Notes: a model not told the origin generated them from the sequence alone. 64,000 bases of DNA from Rhizobium leguminosarum bv. trifolii WSM1325 (GCA_000023185.1 CP001622.1:4068501-4132500), one strand, 5' to 3'. Counted from the stretch's first letter, positions 28,507 to 37,787 are shown. Program-made: numbers and translations.

Positions 28507-29436
28507 ATGCAAACAAAACCTTTCCGGATCGGCACGCGAGGCAGCCCGCTGGCGCTTGCCCAGGCGCATGAGGCCCGCGACAGGCTGATGGCGGCGCATC
28601 ATCTGCCCGAGGACATGTTCGAGATCGTCGTGCTGACGACCAAGGGCGACCGCATCACCGACCGGTCGCTGGCCGAGATCGGCGGCAAGGGGCTGTTCAC
28701 CGAAGAGCTCGAACAGAAGCTTGCCGCCGGCGAGCTCGATTTCGCCGTGCATTCCGCCAAGGATATGGCGACGAAGCTGCCCGAGGGGCTTTATCTCTCT
28801 GCCTATCTGCCCCGCGAGGATATCCGCGACGCCGTCATCGGCCGCACCGCGCGCAAACTAATCGACCTGCCGCATGGCGCCACCGTCGGTTCCTCCTCGC
28901 TCCGCCGCCAGGCGCTGATCCGCCGCATGCGGCCGGATATCAATGTCATCACCTTCCGCGGCCTGGTCGAAACCCGCCTGCGCAAGCTCGAACAGGGCGA
29001 GGTGGATGCGACCCTGCTGGCGCTTGCCGGCCTGAAACGGCTCGGCAAGGTCGACGTGCTGACCGATATCCTCGATCCCGACACCTTCCCGCCGGCCCCG
29101 GCGCAGGGGGCGATCTGCATCGAAAGCCGCATCGGCGATGCCAGGGTCGACGATTTGCTGGCGCCGGTTAACGATGGCCCGACTTTCGACACCGTCTCCT
29201 GCGAACGCGCCTTCCTCGCCGCACTCGACGGCTCCTGCCGCACGCCGATCGGCGGTTATGCCGTCTGCGAAGGCGACCTGATCCGGTTCTCCGGCCTCAT
29301 CATCACCCCCGACGGCCGCAGCCAGCATGCGGTGACGACTGACGGCCACCGCCGCGATGCGGCAGCGCTCGGCACCCGCGCCGGCCAGGACGTGCGCGCC
29401 AGGGCCGGCAGCGCCTTTTTCGACGACTGGCACTGA
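28507..29436 (+). CDS. hemC: Porphobilinogen deaminase (hydroxymethylbilane synthase)
   Basis: A 309-residue heme-pathway enzyme that joins four porphobilinogens into hydroxymethylbilane. The start [14 protein letters not shown], the catalytic aspartate region [15 protein letters not shown], and the cysteine in [13 protein letters not shown] that carries the dipyrromethane cofactor are all present. ATG 28507 matches the family N terminus. It leads the hemC-hemD-mitofilin-hemY run on the plus strand and diverges from tsaD. Confidence 0.96.
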   Translation: MQTKPFRIGTRGSPLALAQAHEARDRLMAAHHLPEDMFEIVVLTTKGDRITDRSLAEIGGKGLFTEELEQKLAAGELDFAVHSAKDMATKLPEGLYLSAYLPREDIRDAVIGRTARKLIDLPHGATVGSSSLRRQALIRRMRPDINVITFRGLVETRLRKLEQGEVDATLLALAGLKRLGKVDVLTDILDPDTFPPAPAQGAICIESRIGDARVDDLLAPVNDGPTFDTVSCERAFLAALDGSCRTPIGGYAVCEGDLIRFSGLIITPDGRSQHAVTTDGHRRDAAALGTRAGQDVRARAGSAFFDDWH

Positions 29437-29443
29437 AGCGGCC

Positions 29444-30151
29444 ATGCGTGTGCTCGTCACCCGCCCCGCGCATTCGGCCGAGCGAACAGCACAACGTTTG
29501 CGCGATTTGGGCCATGAGCCCTTGCTGCTGCCGCTGCGTCAGCCGCTGCACGACAGCGCCGCAGCCGCAGGCGCACTTGCAGCCACCGGCAGCGCAATCG
29601 CGGTGACCAGTGCCGAAGCCATCAGGGTCCTCTCCGCGCTCGGCGAGCAACTTCACCCGCATCTCGCCCGTCCGCTTTTTGCGGTCGGCGAAACGACGGC
29701 GGAAGAAGCGCGCAGCCTCGGCTTCCGATCGGTCACCTCATCCCAAGGCAATGGCCGCGATCTCGCCGATCTCGTCGCGACGCAGGGAGCGGACGGGTTG
29801 CTTTATCTTGCCGGCATGCCGCGCGCCGAAACTTTCGAAGCAGGATTGCGCGAACTCGGCATCCGCTTTTCTATCGCCGAATGCTATCGCATGCAGCCGA
29901 TCGTTCCCGGCCAGCCCGAGATCGAAGCGATTTTCTCAAGGTCTCGTCCTGACGCCATTCTCTTCTATTCCCGGCAGACGGCCGAGGATTTCTTTCGCGT
30001 GCCGGAACTGCGATCAGCCGTGCCGGAACACAGCGGAATCCGCATTCTCTGCCTTAGCGAGGCCGTTGCGGAGGCCATTCCGGCGGCTTTGAAAAAAAGC
30101 GTCGAGATTTCACCGATGGCGGATGAGAAAAGTCTTCTGTCGCTGCTTTGA
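29444..30151 (+). CDS. hemD: Uroporphyrinogen-III synthase
   Basis: A 235-residue two-domain enzyme that cyclises hydroxymethylbilane with inversion of ring D. HemD sequences diverge strongly, but MRVLVTRP at the start, ALFAVGETTAEEARSLGF-like text around residue 78 and the ILFYSRQTAEDF segment fit the family. It begins seven bases after hemC. Position directly behind hemC raises confidence. GGCGATGGCG-type pausing or other control was not seen. Confidence 0.9.
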   Translation: MRVLVTRPAHSAERTAQRLRDLGHEPLLLPLRQPLHDSAAAAGALAATGSAIAVTSAEAIRVLSALGEQLHPHLARPLFAVGETTAEEARSLGFRSVTSSQGNGRDLADLVATQGADGLLYLAGMPRAETFEAGLRELGIRFSIAECYRMQPIVPGQPEIEAIFSRSRPDAILFYSRQTAEDFFRVPELRSAVPEHSGIRILCLSEAVAEAIPAALKKSVEISPMADEKSLLSLL

Positions 30152-30240
30152 AGGCTCTAACCGCCCAAATTTGATCTAACCTCTTCCCTTAACTGGCATC
30201 ACTGTCTAGTTTCGTTGCAATGCAGGATAAAGAGGACCTC

Positions 30241-31491
30241 ATGGTATCGGGAAACCCGCCACGCCATTCGAAGAGCGCCGACGAACCGGTCACGATCGAC
30301 CTCGATGCACAGGAATTCGCCGCTGCGGCCGATACCGAAAAACCGGTGAACAATGAAACTGCCGACGCCGACAGCACCGCTGCCGCCGATGTCGGCCTGC
30401 CGCCCGAAACCGAGACTGCGTCGCATGCCGAATATGAAGAGAAGCCTGTGATGGAGGCCCCGGAGGAGGAACCGGCAGCCCCAGAACCGTCCTTTACCCC
30501 TCCTCCCGAACAGCCTGAGCCAAAGAGCGCCGGCACCTCCGGTCTCATTGCTGCGGGCATCTTCGGCGGCCTCGTGGCGTTGCTTGGCGCCGGCGCCATC
30601 CAGTATGCCGGTTACCTCCCAGGCTCCTCCGCACCGCAGACGACCTCGCCGGAGACGGCCAATCTTGCCGGTGAGATCGACGGCCTGAAGCAGTCCGTCG
30701 CCAACCTTGCCGCCAATCCGGCGAGCACAGATAACGGCGAGCTTGCGAAACGCGTCGCTGCGCTGGAAACGGCTGCAAAAGCTCCCGCAGCCGGCGCACC
30801 GGCCGATTCGGCAAATGTCGAGGCACTCAACCAGAAGATTGCGGAGCTGACCGGTCAGGTCGACCAACTGCGCTCTACGCTTACCCAGTCATCCGAGCAG
30901 CAGACGACGAACGGCGCCGATATCGCCAAGCGCCTCGAAGAGGCCGAAAAGAAGCTGAACGAGCCGCGCGAGGACGTCGCCGTTGCCCGGGCTATCGCGG
31001 CTGCCGCCCTGAAGGCGGCGATCGATCACGGTGGCCCGTTCCTGGCCGAACTCGACACTTTCGCCGGTGTCGCACCCGACGATCCAGCCGTCGCCGACCT
31101 TAGAGCCTTTGCCGAAACCGGCATTCCCTCACGCACCGAGCTGGTGGGCGAGGTTCCCGATGTCGCCACCGCGATCGTCGAAGCCGTCAACCAGCCGGAT
31201 CCGAATCAAAGCTGGTCGGACCGGCTGATGTCGAGTGCCAAGTCGCTGGTGAGCGTCCGTCCCGTCGGCAATATCGAGGGTGAAAGCGTCGAAGCCATCG
31301 CCGCCCGCATGGAGGAGAAGGTGAAGAACGGCGACCTGCCCGGCGCTTCCGCCGAATGGAACAACCTGCCGGCTCTCGGCAAGCAGGCCTCCGCCGCCTT
31401 CAAGCAAACGCTCGAAGCGCGCATCCGCGTCGAGGAACTGGTCGGCGGGGCGCTGTCGAAAGCGGTCTCCGGCACCGGCAAGGAGGGATGA
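30241..31491 (+). CDS. Mic60/mitofilin-like inner membrane protein
   Basis: A 416-residue protein. An acidic, proline- and alanine-rich cytoplasmic N terminus (residues 1-95) is followed by one membrane segment (LIAAGIFGGLVALLGAGAI, about 100-122), a coiled-coil-like region (about 135-240) and a C-terminal mitofilin-type domain. Alphaproteobacterial homologues of mitochondrial Mic60 are known to lie within heme gene clusters and shape membrane invaginations. ATG 30241 is preferred over 30220 because AAAGAGG precedes it. It sits between hemD and hemY, as expected. Confidence 0.85.
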   Translation: MVSGNPPRHSKSADEPVTIDLDAQEFAAAADTEKPVNNETADADSTAAADVGLPPETETASHAEYEEKPVMEAPEEEPAAPEPSFTPPPEQPEPKSAGTSGLIAAGIFGGLVALLGAGAIQYAGYLPGSSAPQTTSPETANLAGEIDGLKQSVANLAANPASTDNGELAKRVAALETAAKAPAAGAPADSANVEALNQKIAELTGQVDQLRSTLTQSSEQQTTNGADIAKRLEEAEKKLNEPREDVAVARAIAAAALKAAIDHGGPFLAELDTFAGVAPDDPAVADLRAFAETGIPSRTELVGEVPDVATAIVEAVNQPDPNQSWSDRLMSSAKSLVSVRPVGNIEGESVEAIAARMEEKVKNGDLPGASAEWNNLPALGKQASAAFKQTLEARIRVEELVGGALSKAVSGTGKEG

Positions 31492-31495
31492 GGCC

Positions 31496-33130
31496 ATGCT
31501 GATCCGCCTTGTCGTCTTCGCCCTCTTCGTGCTGCTTCTTGCCTATGGCTTCTCCTGGCTCGCCGATCGTCCCGGCGACCTCTCGCTGATCTGGGAAGGC
31601 CGGATCTACCAGACGAAGCTGATCGTCGCCGCCAGCGCGATCATCGCCCTCGTCGCCGCCGTCATGATCGCCTGGTGGTTCGTCCGTCTCGTCTGGACCT
31701 CGCCGCATTCGGTGACGCGTTATTTCCGCGCCCGCAAGCGGGACCGCGGTTATCAGGCGCTGTCGACCGGCCTGATTGCTGCCGGCGCCGGCAATGCGCT
31801 GCTCGCCCGCAAGATGGCGGCCCGCTCGCGCGGCCTGATCCGCGCCGATCAGGAACCGCTGATCAACCTGCTCGAGGCCCAGGCCGCCCTGATCGAAGGT
31901 CGCCATGACGAGGCGCGCGCCAAGTTCGAGGCCATGGCCAACGATCCCGAGACGCGCGAACTCGGTCTGCGCGGCCTCTATCTGGAAGCCCGCCGTCTCG
32001 GGGCCAACGAGGCCGCCCGCCAATATGCCGAAAAGGCGGCCGACAACGCGCCATATCTGCCCTGGGCCGCACAGGCGACGCTCGAATATCGCAGCCAGGC
32101 CGGCCGCTGGGACGATGCGATCCGCCTGCTCGAACAGCAAAAGGCTGCCCGCGTCGTCGAAAAGGCCGAAGCCAACCGCCTGCACGCCGTCCTTCTGACG
32201 GCGCGCGCCGGCGAGAAGCTGGAAAGCAACCCGACGGGTGCCCGCGACGATGCGCTGCAGGCGCTGAAGCTTGCCGCCGATTTCATTCCGGCGGCCCTCA
32301 TTGCCGCAAAAGCGCTGTTTCGCGAAGGCGGCGTGCGCAAGGCCGCCTCGATCCTCGAACAGGCATGGAAATCCGCACCTCATCCTGAGATCGGACAAGC
32401 CTATGTGAGGGCCCGCAGCGGAGATTCCACGCTCGACCGGCTGAAGCGCGCTGAGCGGCTGGAAGGGCAGCGCCCGAACAACGTCGAATCTCTTCTCGTC
32501 GTCGCCCAGGCAGCCCTCGACGCGCAGGAATTCGCCAAGGCGCGCGCCAAGGCGGAAGCGGCGGCCCGCATGCAGCCGCGTGAAGCCGCCTACCTGCTGC
32601 TGGCAGACATCGAAGAAGCCGAAACCGGAGACCAGGGTCGCGTGCGCCATTGGCTGGCCCAGGCGCTCAAGGCGCCGCGCGATCCGGCCTGGGTTGCAGA
32701 CGGCTTCGTGTCCGACAAGTGGCTGCCGGTATCGCCGGTGACCGGCCGTCTCGATGCCTTCGAGTGGAAGGCGCCCTTCGGCCAGATCGAGGGTGCGCTC
32801 GAAGACGGTTCGGCGCCGGCCTCGATCGAAACGGCTTTGAAGACGTTGCCGCCGCTGCGTGACGTCAGGCCGGAAAGCCCGGTTAACGACCATCGCATCA
32901 TTGAGCTGGAACGCGCCGCGACGATTGCCGAGGCTGTGCGCCCCACACCAGCACCGGCACCAGCACCAGCACCGACATCGGCAAAACCGAAACCCGTCGA
33001 ACCGGCCGTAAGCGATAAGGCGCCCGCACCGAGCGAGGCAAAACCTTTCTTTGGCGGACTGCCGGATGATCCCGGCGTTCGCGATCCCAGGGTGGAACCG
33101 GAACCCAAGACACGGCTCCGCCTTTTTTGA
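31496..33130 (+). CDS. hemY: HemY-like TPR membrane protein
   Basis: A 544-residue protein (unrelated to the protoporphyrinogen oxidase also called HemY). Two N-terminal membrane segments (VVFALFVLLLAYGFSWLA and IVAASAIIALVAAVMIAWW) precede the HemY domain with FRARKRDRGYQALSTGLIAAGAG, then TPR-like helical pairs to about residue 420. A low-complexity Pro-Ala run (PAPAPAPAP) links to a short acidic tail. Its role in heme synthesis is unclear; it may scaffold the pathway at the membrane. It starts four bases after the Mic60-like stop. Confidence 0.92.
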   Translation: MLIRLVVFALFVLLLAYGFSWLADRPGDLSLIWEGRIYQTKLIVAASAIIALVAAVMIAWWFVRLVWTSPHSVTRYFRARKRDRGYQALSTGLIAAGAGNALLARKMAARSRGLIRADQEPLINLLEAQAALIEGRHDEARAKFEAMANDPETRELGLRGLYLEARRLGANEAARQYAEKAADNAPYLPWAAQATLEYRSQAGRWDDAIRLLEQQKAARVVEKAEANRLHAVLLTARAGEKLESNPTGARDDALQALKLAADFIPAALIAAKALFREGGVRKAASILEQAWKSAPHPEIGQAYVRARSGDSTLDRLKRAERLEGQRPNNVESLLVVAQAALDAQEFAKARAKAEAAARMQPREAAYLLLADIEEAETGDQGRVRHWLAQALKAPRDPAWVADGFVSDKWLPVSPVTGRLDAFEWKAPFGQIEGALEDGSAPASIETALKTLPPLRDVRPESPVNDHRIIELERAATIAEAVRPTPAPAPAPAPTSAKPKPVEPAVSDKAPAPSEAKPFFGGLPDDPGVRDPRVEPEPKTRLRLF

Positions 33131-33147
33131 AATGGAACGAAAACCGC

Positions 33148-33633
33148 ATGTTCGAACGCTTTCAGGCATTCTTCCAGAATCTCACCGCCGACCACCCGAA
33201 GAAAGGTTTTGCCCCTGATGATCCCCGCATCGCAGTGGCAGCGCTCTGCATGCAGGTCATGGAGGCCGACGGTCAGATCAAAGCCAGCGAAAAGAAGCGG
33301 CTGCGCAAGCTTCTGAAGGAGCAGTATGCACTCGACGGCAAGCAGCTCGATGCTCTGATAGCCGCCGGCCTTGAGGCCGAAAGCTCCGCCGTCGACTATT
33401 ATCGCTTCACCGCCGACCTGAAACGCCATCTCAATACCGAGCAACGCCTCGAGCTGATCGGCGTCCTCTGGGACATCGTCTATGCCGATGGTGAACGCAG
33501 CGAGATGGAAGACCATGTGATCTGGCGTATCGCCGATCTGCTCGGCGTCTCCTCGCGCGAGCGCATCCAGAAGCGGCAGGAGGCCGCCGCCAGGGTGACA
33601 GATGTCCAGGTTGCGCAAGATGATACCGACTGA
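33148..33633 (+). CDS. TerB-like tellurite resistance family protein
   Basis: A 161-residue all-helical protein. Residues 25-150 follow the TerB/DUF533 pattern: AVAALCMQVMEADGQIKASEKKRLRKLL with the acidic metal-binding loop, and the second half repeats it as IVYADGERSEMEDHVIWRIADLLG. Role is unknown in most members despite the name. ATG 33148 is preferred over a TTG at 33127 that overlaps the hemY stop, since GGAACG lies upstream of the ATG. It is likely co-transcribed with hemY. Confidence 0.85.
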   Translation: MFERFQAFFQNLTADHPKKGFAPDDPRIAVAALCMQVMEADGQIKASEKKRLRKLLKEQYALDGKQLDALIAAGLEAESSAVDYYRFTADLKRHLNTEQRLELIGVLWDIVYADGERSEMEDHVIWRIADLLGVSSRERIQKRQEAAARVTDVQVAQDDTD

Positions 33634-34375
33634 GCAAAACCTGAACCGCGACGGGCGCCCGATCCTCATCGTCCTGCATCAGGAGCGGTCGAGCCCTGGC
33701 CGTGTCGGCCAATTGCTCGTCGAAAAGGGCTACCGCCTCGATATCCGTCGCCCGGTTCTGGGCCAGCCGCTTCCGACAACACTTGAAGACCATGCCGGCG
33801 CCGTCGTCTTCGGAGGGCCGATGAGCGCCAACGATCCCGATGACTTCATCAAGAAGGAAATCGACTGGATCGACGTTCCGCTTCGGGAAAAACGTCCCTA
33901 TCTCGGTATCTGCCTCGGCGCGCAGATGCTGGTGCATCATCTCGGCGGCAAGGTGCAGTCGAATGCCGACGGCTCGACGGAGATCGGCTGGTATCCGCTG
34001 CACCCGACCGAGAAGGGTCGCCTGCTGATGCACTGGCCGAAGATGGTCTATCATTTCCACCGCGAGGGCTTCGAGCTGCCGCGTGGCGCCGACCTCTTGG
34101 CCGAAGGCGATGCCTATCCGAACCAGGCCTTCCGCTACGACGGCAACGCCTGGGGCCTGCAGTTCCATGCCGAATTGACTCGGGTGATGATGCATCGCTG
34201 GGTCGTGCATGGCGCCCATCGCTTCATCCTGCCGAATGCCCAGCAGGGCCGCGAACATCTCGAAGGCCGGATGCTGTTCGACGCGCCGCTGAAAGCCTGG
34301 CTGACCGAATTCCTCGATATCGTCTTCGAGGGAAAGACGGCGAAGGCGACGTCTTCTATCGCTCTTCGCGCCTAA
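33602..34375 (+). CDS. Class I glutamine amidotransferase-like protein
   Basis: A protein of up to 257 residues with the GATase class I fold. The nucleophile elbow is LGICLGAQML, and the catalytic histidine is in GLQFHAEL with a following glutamate. It lacks a fused synthetase domain and resembles the stand-alone GMP-synthase-like amidotransferases that hydrolyse glutamine or gamma-glutamyl compounds. The start is uncertain: ATG 33602 overlaps the TerB-like gene by 32 bases, and ATG 33620 would shorten it by six residues. Its stop lies six bases from that of the convergent MFS gene. Confidence 0.88.
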   Translation: MSRLRKMIPTEQNLNRDGRPILIVLHQERSSPGRVGQLLVEKGYRLDIRRPVLGQPLPTTLEDHAGAVVFGGPMSANDPDDFIKKEIDWIDVPLREKRPYLGICLGAQMLVHHLGGKVQSNADGSTEIGWYPLHPTEKGRLLMHWPKMVYHFHREGFELPRGADLLAEGDAYPNQAFRYDGNAWGLQFHAELTRVMMHRWVVHGAHRFILPNAQQGREHLEGRMLFDAPLKAWLTEFLDIVFEGKTAKATSSIALRA

Positions 34376-34381
34376 CCTTCT

Positions 34382-35632
34382 TTAAATCGATTTCGACGAT
34401 GCGCTGGGCGCGTCGAGCGTATCGATCCCGCGCAGTTTGGGGAAACTCGACGCCCAGATCGCCGCCACGACAAGCGTCCCGATTCCGCCGATGACGACCG
34501 CCGGCACAGCGCCGAAGAGCGCCGCCATCGTGCCCGCCCTGAATTCCCCAAGCTCGTTCGAAGCGCCGACGAAGACCATGTTGACCGCATTGACGCGGCC
34601 GCGCAGCTGATCCGGCGTCCAGAGCGCAATCAGGCTCTCGCGCACATAGACCGATACCATGTCAGCCGCCCCCATTAGCGCTAGCGCCGCGATCGAGACC
34701 TCGGTGTTGGTCGAGATGCCGAAGATGATCGTTCCGACGCCGAACAGGGCGACGCCGATAAACATGTAGATGCCGGCGCGATGTCTGAGCGGATAGGCGG
34801 CCAGGAAGATCGCCATGACGATGGCGCCAAGTCCGGGTGCGGCGCGCAGCAGTCCGAGGCCCCAGGGACCGAGGGTGAGGATATCGCGCGCAAAAATCGG
34901 CATCAGCGCCGTGGCCCCGCCGAGCAGCACGGCGAACAGATCGAGCGAGATCGCCCCGAGCACCACCTTTTCGGCACGGATGAAACTGAAGCCGCCGAGG
35001 ATCATCGCCCAGCTCTTGGTCTCGCCGGTCGTCTTCTGCACCGGTTTCGGGATCATGTAGAGAAGGGCCGCACCGAGCACCGAAAAGATCACCGCCACCG
35101 TATAGGCAGTCGGCGCGCTGACACCATAGAGCAGGCCACCGAGCACCGGTCCGGTGATTGCCGCGAGCTGCCAGGACGACGAATTCCAGGCGATCGCATT
35201 GGAGAGTGCCTCCTCCGGCACCAGATTGGGCGCCAGCGACTGTACCGCCGGCGACATGAAGGCGCGCTCGATGCCGAAGATCAAAAGCACCGCGAAGACA
35301 GGCAGCGGCGTAAAGCTTCCCATTAAAGTCATAACCAGCAGTGCCAGCGTACAGAGCGCGCTCACCAGCGAGCAGAGGGCGGCGATCGCCCGGCGATTGT
35401 ACCGATCGGCTACCGAACCGGTGACGAGGATGAGCAGCAGCGACGGCAGGAACTGCACGAGACCAATCAAACCGAGATAGATCGCGCTGCCCGTCTGGTC
35501 GTACATCTGCCAGCCGACGGCGACGCTGACGATCTGCTGCGAGAAGGAAAGCAGGAAGCGCGCGAAGAAGAACCGCGTATAGGACGAGTGCCGGAACGCG
35601 GCAAAACGGTCTCCGGTGGGCGAAAACGACAT
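34382..35632 (-). CDS. MFS transporter, EntS/MFS_3 type
   Basis: A 416-residue protein with about twelve membrane segments. The motif between segments 2 and 3, GSVADRYNRRAI, is the MFS loop signature. The sequence fits the MFS_3 exporter group that includes the enterobactin exporter EntS. ATG 35632 (MSFSPTGDRF) is preferred over an ATG 39 bases upstream. Substrate is unknown; no siderophore synthesis genes are nearby. Confidence 0.9.
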   Translation of the reverse strand: MSFSPTGDRFAAFRHSSYTRFFFARFLLSFSQQIVSVAVGWQMYDQTGSAIYLGLIGLVQFLPSLLLILVTGSVADRYNRRAIAALCSLVSALCTLALLVMTLMGSFTPLPVFAVLLIFGIERAFMSPAVQSLAPNLVPEEALSNAIAWNSSSWQLAAITGPVLGGLLYGVSAPTAYTVAVIFSVLGAALLYMIPKPVQKTTGETKSWAMILGGFSFIRAEKVVLGAISLDLFAVLLGGATALMPIFARDILTLGPWGLGLLRAAPGLGAIVMAIFLAAYPLRHRAGIYMFIGVALFGVGTIIFGISTNTEVSIAALALMGAADMVSVYVRESLIALWTPDQLRGRVNAVNMVFVGASNELGEFRAGTMAALFGAVPAVVIGGIGTLVVAAIWASSFPKLRGIDTLDAPSASSKSI

Positions 35633-35771
35633 GGAGGTTTTCCGAGGAGACGGGCGCCGGAATAGCGGCAAAGCCGCCCGTTAAACATGATTCACCGTGC
35701 GTTTCCACACGGCACTTGCTCGTTTAGTCGCCAATGTCTACATGTCTGTCAACAACGAATTGGAGACGATG

Positions 35772-36062
35772 ATGTTTGCGCTGTTTCAAACCATTGATTT
35801 GGCTTTGAATATTTACACCTGGATCCTGATTGGCAGTGCCATTTTTTCCTGGCTCTATGCCTTCAATGTTATCAATTCCAGCAATCAGTTCGTCAATTCG
35901 GTCGGCACATTCCTCTATAATGTCACCGAACCGGTGCTGAAGCCGATCCGCCGCTTGCTGCCGAACCTTGGCGGTATCGACATTTCGCCGATCATCCTGC
36001 TGCTGATCATCTTCTTCCTGCGCACCCTGCTTTGGACCACGCTGTACCCGCTGGTCGCTTGA
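35772..36062 (+). CDS. yggT: YggT family membrane protein
   Basis: A 96-residue integral membrane protein with two hydrophobic hairpins: [20 protein letters not shown] and [18 protein letters not shown]. Between them is the family text [23 protein letters not shown]. Related proteins (CCB3/Ycf19/YlmG) influence membrane organisation and cytochrome or division complexes. ATG 35772 follows GGAG at a good distance; ATG 35769 is three bases earlier. The stop overlaps the yggU start as TTGA. Confidence 0.9.
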   Translation: MFALFQTIDLALNIYTWILIGSAIFSWLYAFNVINSSNQFVNSVGTFLYNVTEPVLKPIRRLLPNLGGIDISPIILLLIIFFLRTLLWTTLYPLVA

Positions 36063-36370
36063 GCCGTCCCTGGAGCCTTTTCGATGACCATCTTCGCCTC
36101 GCCGTCCGGCTGACGCCGAATGGCGGGCGTGACGCTCTCGACGGCATCGAGGCCGACGGCGAGGGTGAAGCGTTCCTGAAGGCACGCGTCACTGCCGTGC
36201 CCGAGAAAGGCAAGGCCAACAAGGCCCTCATCCTGCTGATCGCCCAGTCGCTCCGCATCCCCAAATCCAGCGTCAGCCTTATCTCCGGCGACACGGCACG
36301 CAAAAAAATCCTCCGGATCGACGGCGATCCGGAGGATTTGGTAAAAAAGCTCGAGATATTTTTAGGCTGA
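36059..36370 (+). CDS. DUF167/YggU family protein
   Basis: A 103-residue protein with the DUF167 pattern: [42 protein letters not shown], and [17 protein letters not shown]. Function is unknown. I chose TTG 36059 because it overlaps the yggT stop and places the start just before the domain. Its 3' end contains a perfect 14-pair inverted repeat that works as the terminator of the convergent ppa gene, so the protein sequence here is constrained by two functions. Confidence 0.88.
   Translation: MSRPWSLFDDHLRLAVRLTPNGGRDALDGIEADGEGEAFLKARVTAVPEKGKANKALILLIAQSLRIPKSSVSLISGDTARKKILRIDGDPEDLVKKLEIFLG
36302..36338 (-). terminator. Rho-independent terminator of ppa, inside the yggU coding sequence
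   Basis: On the minus strand a perfect 14-base-pair stem (AATCCTCCGGATCG pairs with CGATCCGGAGGATT, loop of four) is followed by a run of seven T. It lies 37 bases beyond the ppa stop and entirely within the last third of the convergent yggU gene. Confidence 0.88.
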
Positions 36371-36374
36371 GCGA

Positions 36375-36908
36375 TCAGCCTTTCTTCTTGGCGCGCTCGA
36401 CGGCTTCGAGGATGAGTTCGCCTGCTTCCTTGGAGTCGCCCCAACCGAAGATCTTCACCCACTTGCCGGGTTCCAGATCCTTGTAGTGCTCGAAGAAATG
36501 CTCGATCTGCTTCAGCGTGATCTCGGGAAGATCGGTGTAGTCCTTCACCTTCTCATAGCGCAGCGTCAGCTTCGGCGACGGCACGGCGATGATCTTCTCA
36601 TCCTTGCCGGAATTGTCTTCCATCTTCAGGACGCCGATCGGGCGCACATTGATGACGCAGCCGGGAACCAGCGGACGAGTGCTGGCGATCAGGACGTCGA
36701 TCGGGTCGCCGTCTTCCGACAGCGTGTGCGGCACGAAACCATAATTGCCCGGATAGGTCATCGGCGTATAGAGGAAACGGTCGACCACCAGCGTGCCGGC
36801 TTCCTTGTCCATCTCATACTTGATGGGATGACCGCCGACCGGAACCTCGACGATAACGTTGACGTCCTCAGGTGGGTTATTACCGATTGCAATGGCGTCG
36901 ATGCGCAT
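36375..36908 (-). CDS. ppa: Inorganic pyrophosphatase, family I
   Basis: A 177-residue soluble hexameric-type enzyme that hydrolyses pyrophosphate and drives biosynthetic reactions forward. The substrate lysine is in [15 protein letters not shown], the [12 protein letters not shown] segment follows, and the metal-binding signature is [13 protein letters not shown] 36908 (MRIDAIAIG) has GGGAG upstream; longer upstream frames are not plausible. It ends four bases from the convergent yggU gene. Confidence 0.96.
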   Translation of the reverse strand: MRIDAIAIGNNPPEDVNVIVEVPVGGHPIKYEMDKEAGTLVVDRFLYTPMTYPGNYGFVPHTLSEDGDPIDVLIASTRPLVPGCVINVRPIGVLKMEDNSGKDEKIIAVPSPKLTLRYEKVKDYTDLPEITLKQIEHFFEHYKDLEPGKWVKIFGWGDSKEAGELILEAVERAKKKG

Positions 36909-37102
36909 AAGAAGCTCCCGCGAGGTTGAATGTGCTGGCAGCCAGATAATCAGTTTCATGTGGCAACGCAACATGGCACAGCACCAATGCTTGACTGCAC
37001 CGGGCCACATTCACATCAAAAGTTTCTAATAGGAGATAGGCGACCGCCGACTCCGCGCGTCTTTTCAGACGCGAAGGACACTGTGGCACTTTGAATGGCC
37101 GT

Positions 37103-37609
37103 TCAGCTCCAGATGAAGCCGATCTTCTTCAATTGCCTGTGGTCGAAACTTTCCATGCCTTCGCAGAAATCGACACCGCCATGATTGCGGTAGAAGTGGC
37201 TGGCGGTCTCGTTATCCTCGAGGCACCAGACGACCAGCCCGTTGCAGCCGAGTGACTTCAAGAGACGGCGCGCCTCGCCGAACAGCATCCTGCCAAGACC
37301 GATGCCCTGATACTCAGGCCGAAGATAGAGCTCGTAAATCTCGCCTTCCTGCGGCAGGGCGCGGGCCCGGTTGAGGCCGAGCGTCGCGTAGCCGGCGACT
37401 GTCCCGGCAACATCGAGAACCAGCAGCGTCGCCGGTCCGCGCGTCGCCTTGCGCCACCAGCTTTCGCCGCGCCGCTCGATCATCTGCGTCAGCGCGCGAT
37501 GCGGAATGATGCCCGCATAAGTGTGTTGCCAGGCAAGCCTGTGTGTTTCCGATATGGCTCGGGCATCTTGCGGCTCGGCCCGCCGGACATCGATCGACAA
37601 CGTCTTCAT
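37103..37609 (-). CDS. GNAT family N-acetyltransferase
   Basis: A 168-residue acetyltransferase. The acetyl-CoA loop is LRPEYQGIGLGRMLFGEARR, preceded by GEIYELYL and followed by NETASHFYRNHGG, the standard GNAT order. The substrate is unknown. ATG 37609 (MKTLSIDVRRAEPQDA) gives the usual N-terminal strand. A perfect CtrA-type box lies about 100 bases upstream, so the gene may be cell-cycle controlled. Confidence 0.9.
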   Translation of the reverse strand: MKTLSIDVRRAEPQDARAISETHRLAWQHTYAGIIPHRALTQMIERRGESWWRKATRGPATLLVLDVAGTVAGYATLGLNRARALPQEGEIYELYLRPEYQGIGLGRMLFGEARRLLKSLGCNGLVVWCLEDNETASHFYRNHGGVDFCEGMESFDHRQLKKIGFIWS

Positions 37610-37706
37610 AACGTTTACTCTGGTCCCGCCGAAGGCAACTAACCATATGCACAGAGGCATTGTGATCGCTTGCCCACAGACTTGATATGTGGACGACGAT
37701 CAAAAG

Positions 37707-37722
37707 TTAACGCTTTTTTAAC
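37707..37722 (-). promoter_or_regulatory. CtrA-type box upstream of the GNAT gene
   Basis: The sequence TTAA-CGCTTTT-TTAAC matches the alphaproteobacterial CtrA consensus (TTAA, seven bases, TTAA, then C), and the opposite strand also reads TTAA-N7-TTAAC. It lies about 100 bases before the acetyltransferase start. Binding is not shown. Confidence 0.5.
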
Positions 37723-37757
37723 GATTGTCACAAGACGGAATCGACGCGGCGCACAAT

Positions 37758-37787
37758 AAAAAACCCCGGCGCGAAGGCCGGGGTTTT
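37758..37787 (-). terminator. Rho-independent terminator of typA
   Basis: On the minus strand an 11-pair stem (AAAACCCCGGC with GCCGGGGTTTT, loop of six) ends in a run of six T. It lies about 70 bases past the typA stop. Confidence 0.88.

Noticed and set aside
31400..33169. 589-codon minus-strand frame opposite hemY
   Set aside because: Low-complexity, arginine- and glycine-rich text with no motif; shadow of the HemY-like gene.
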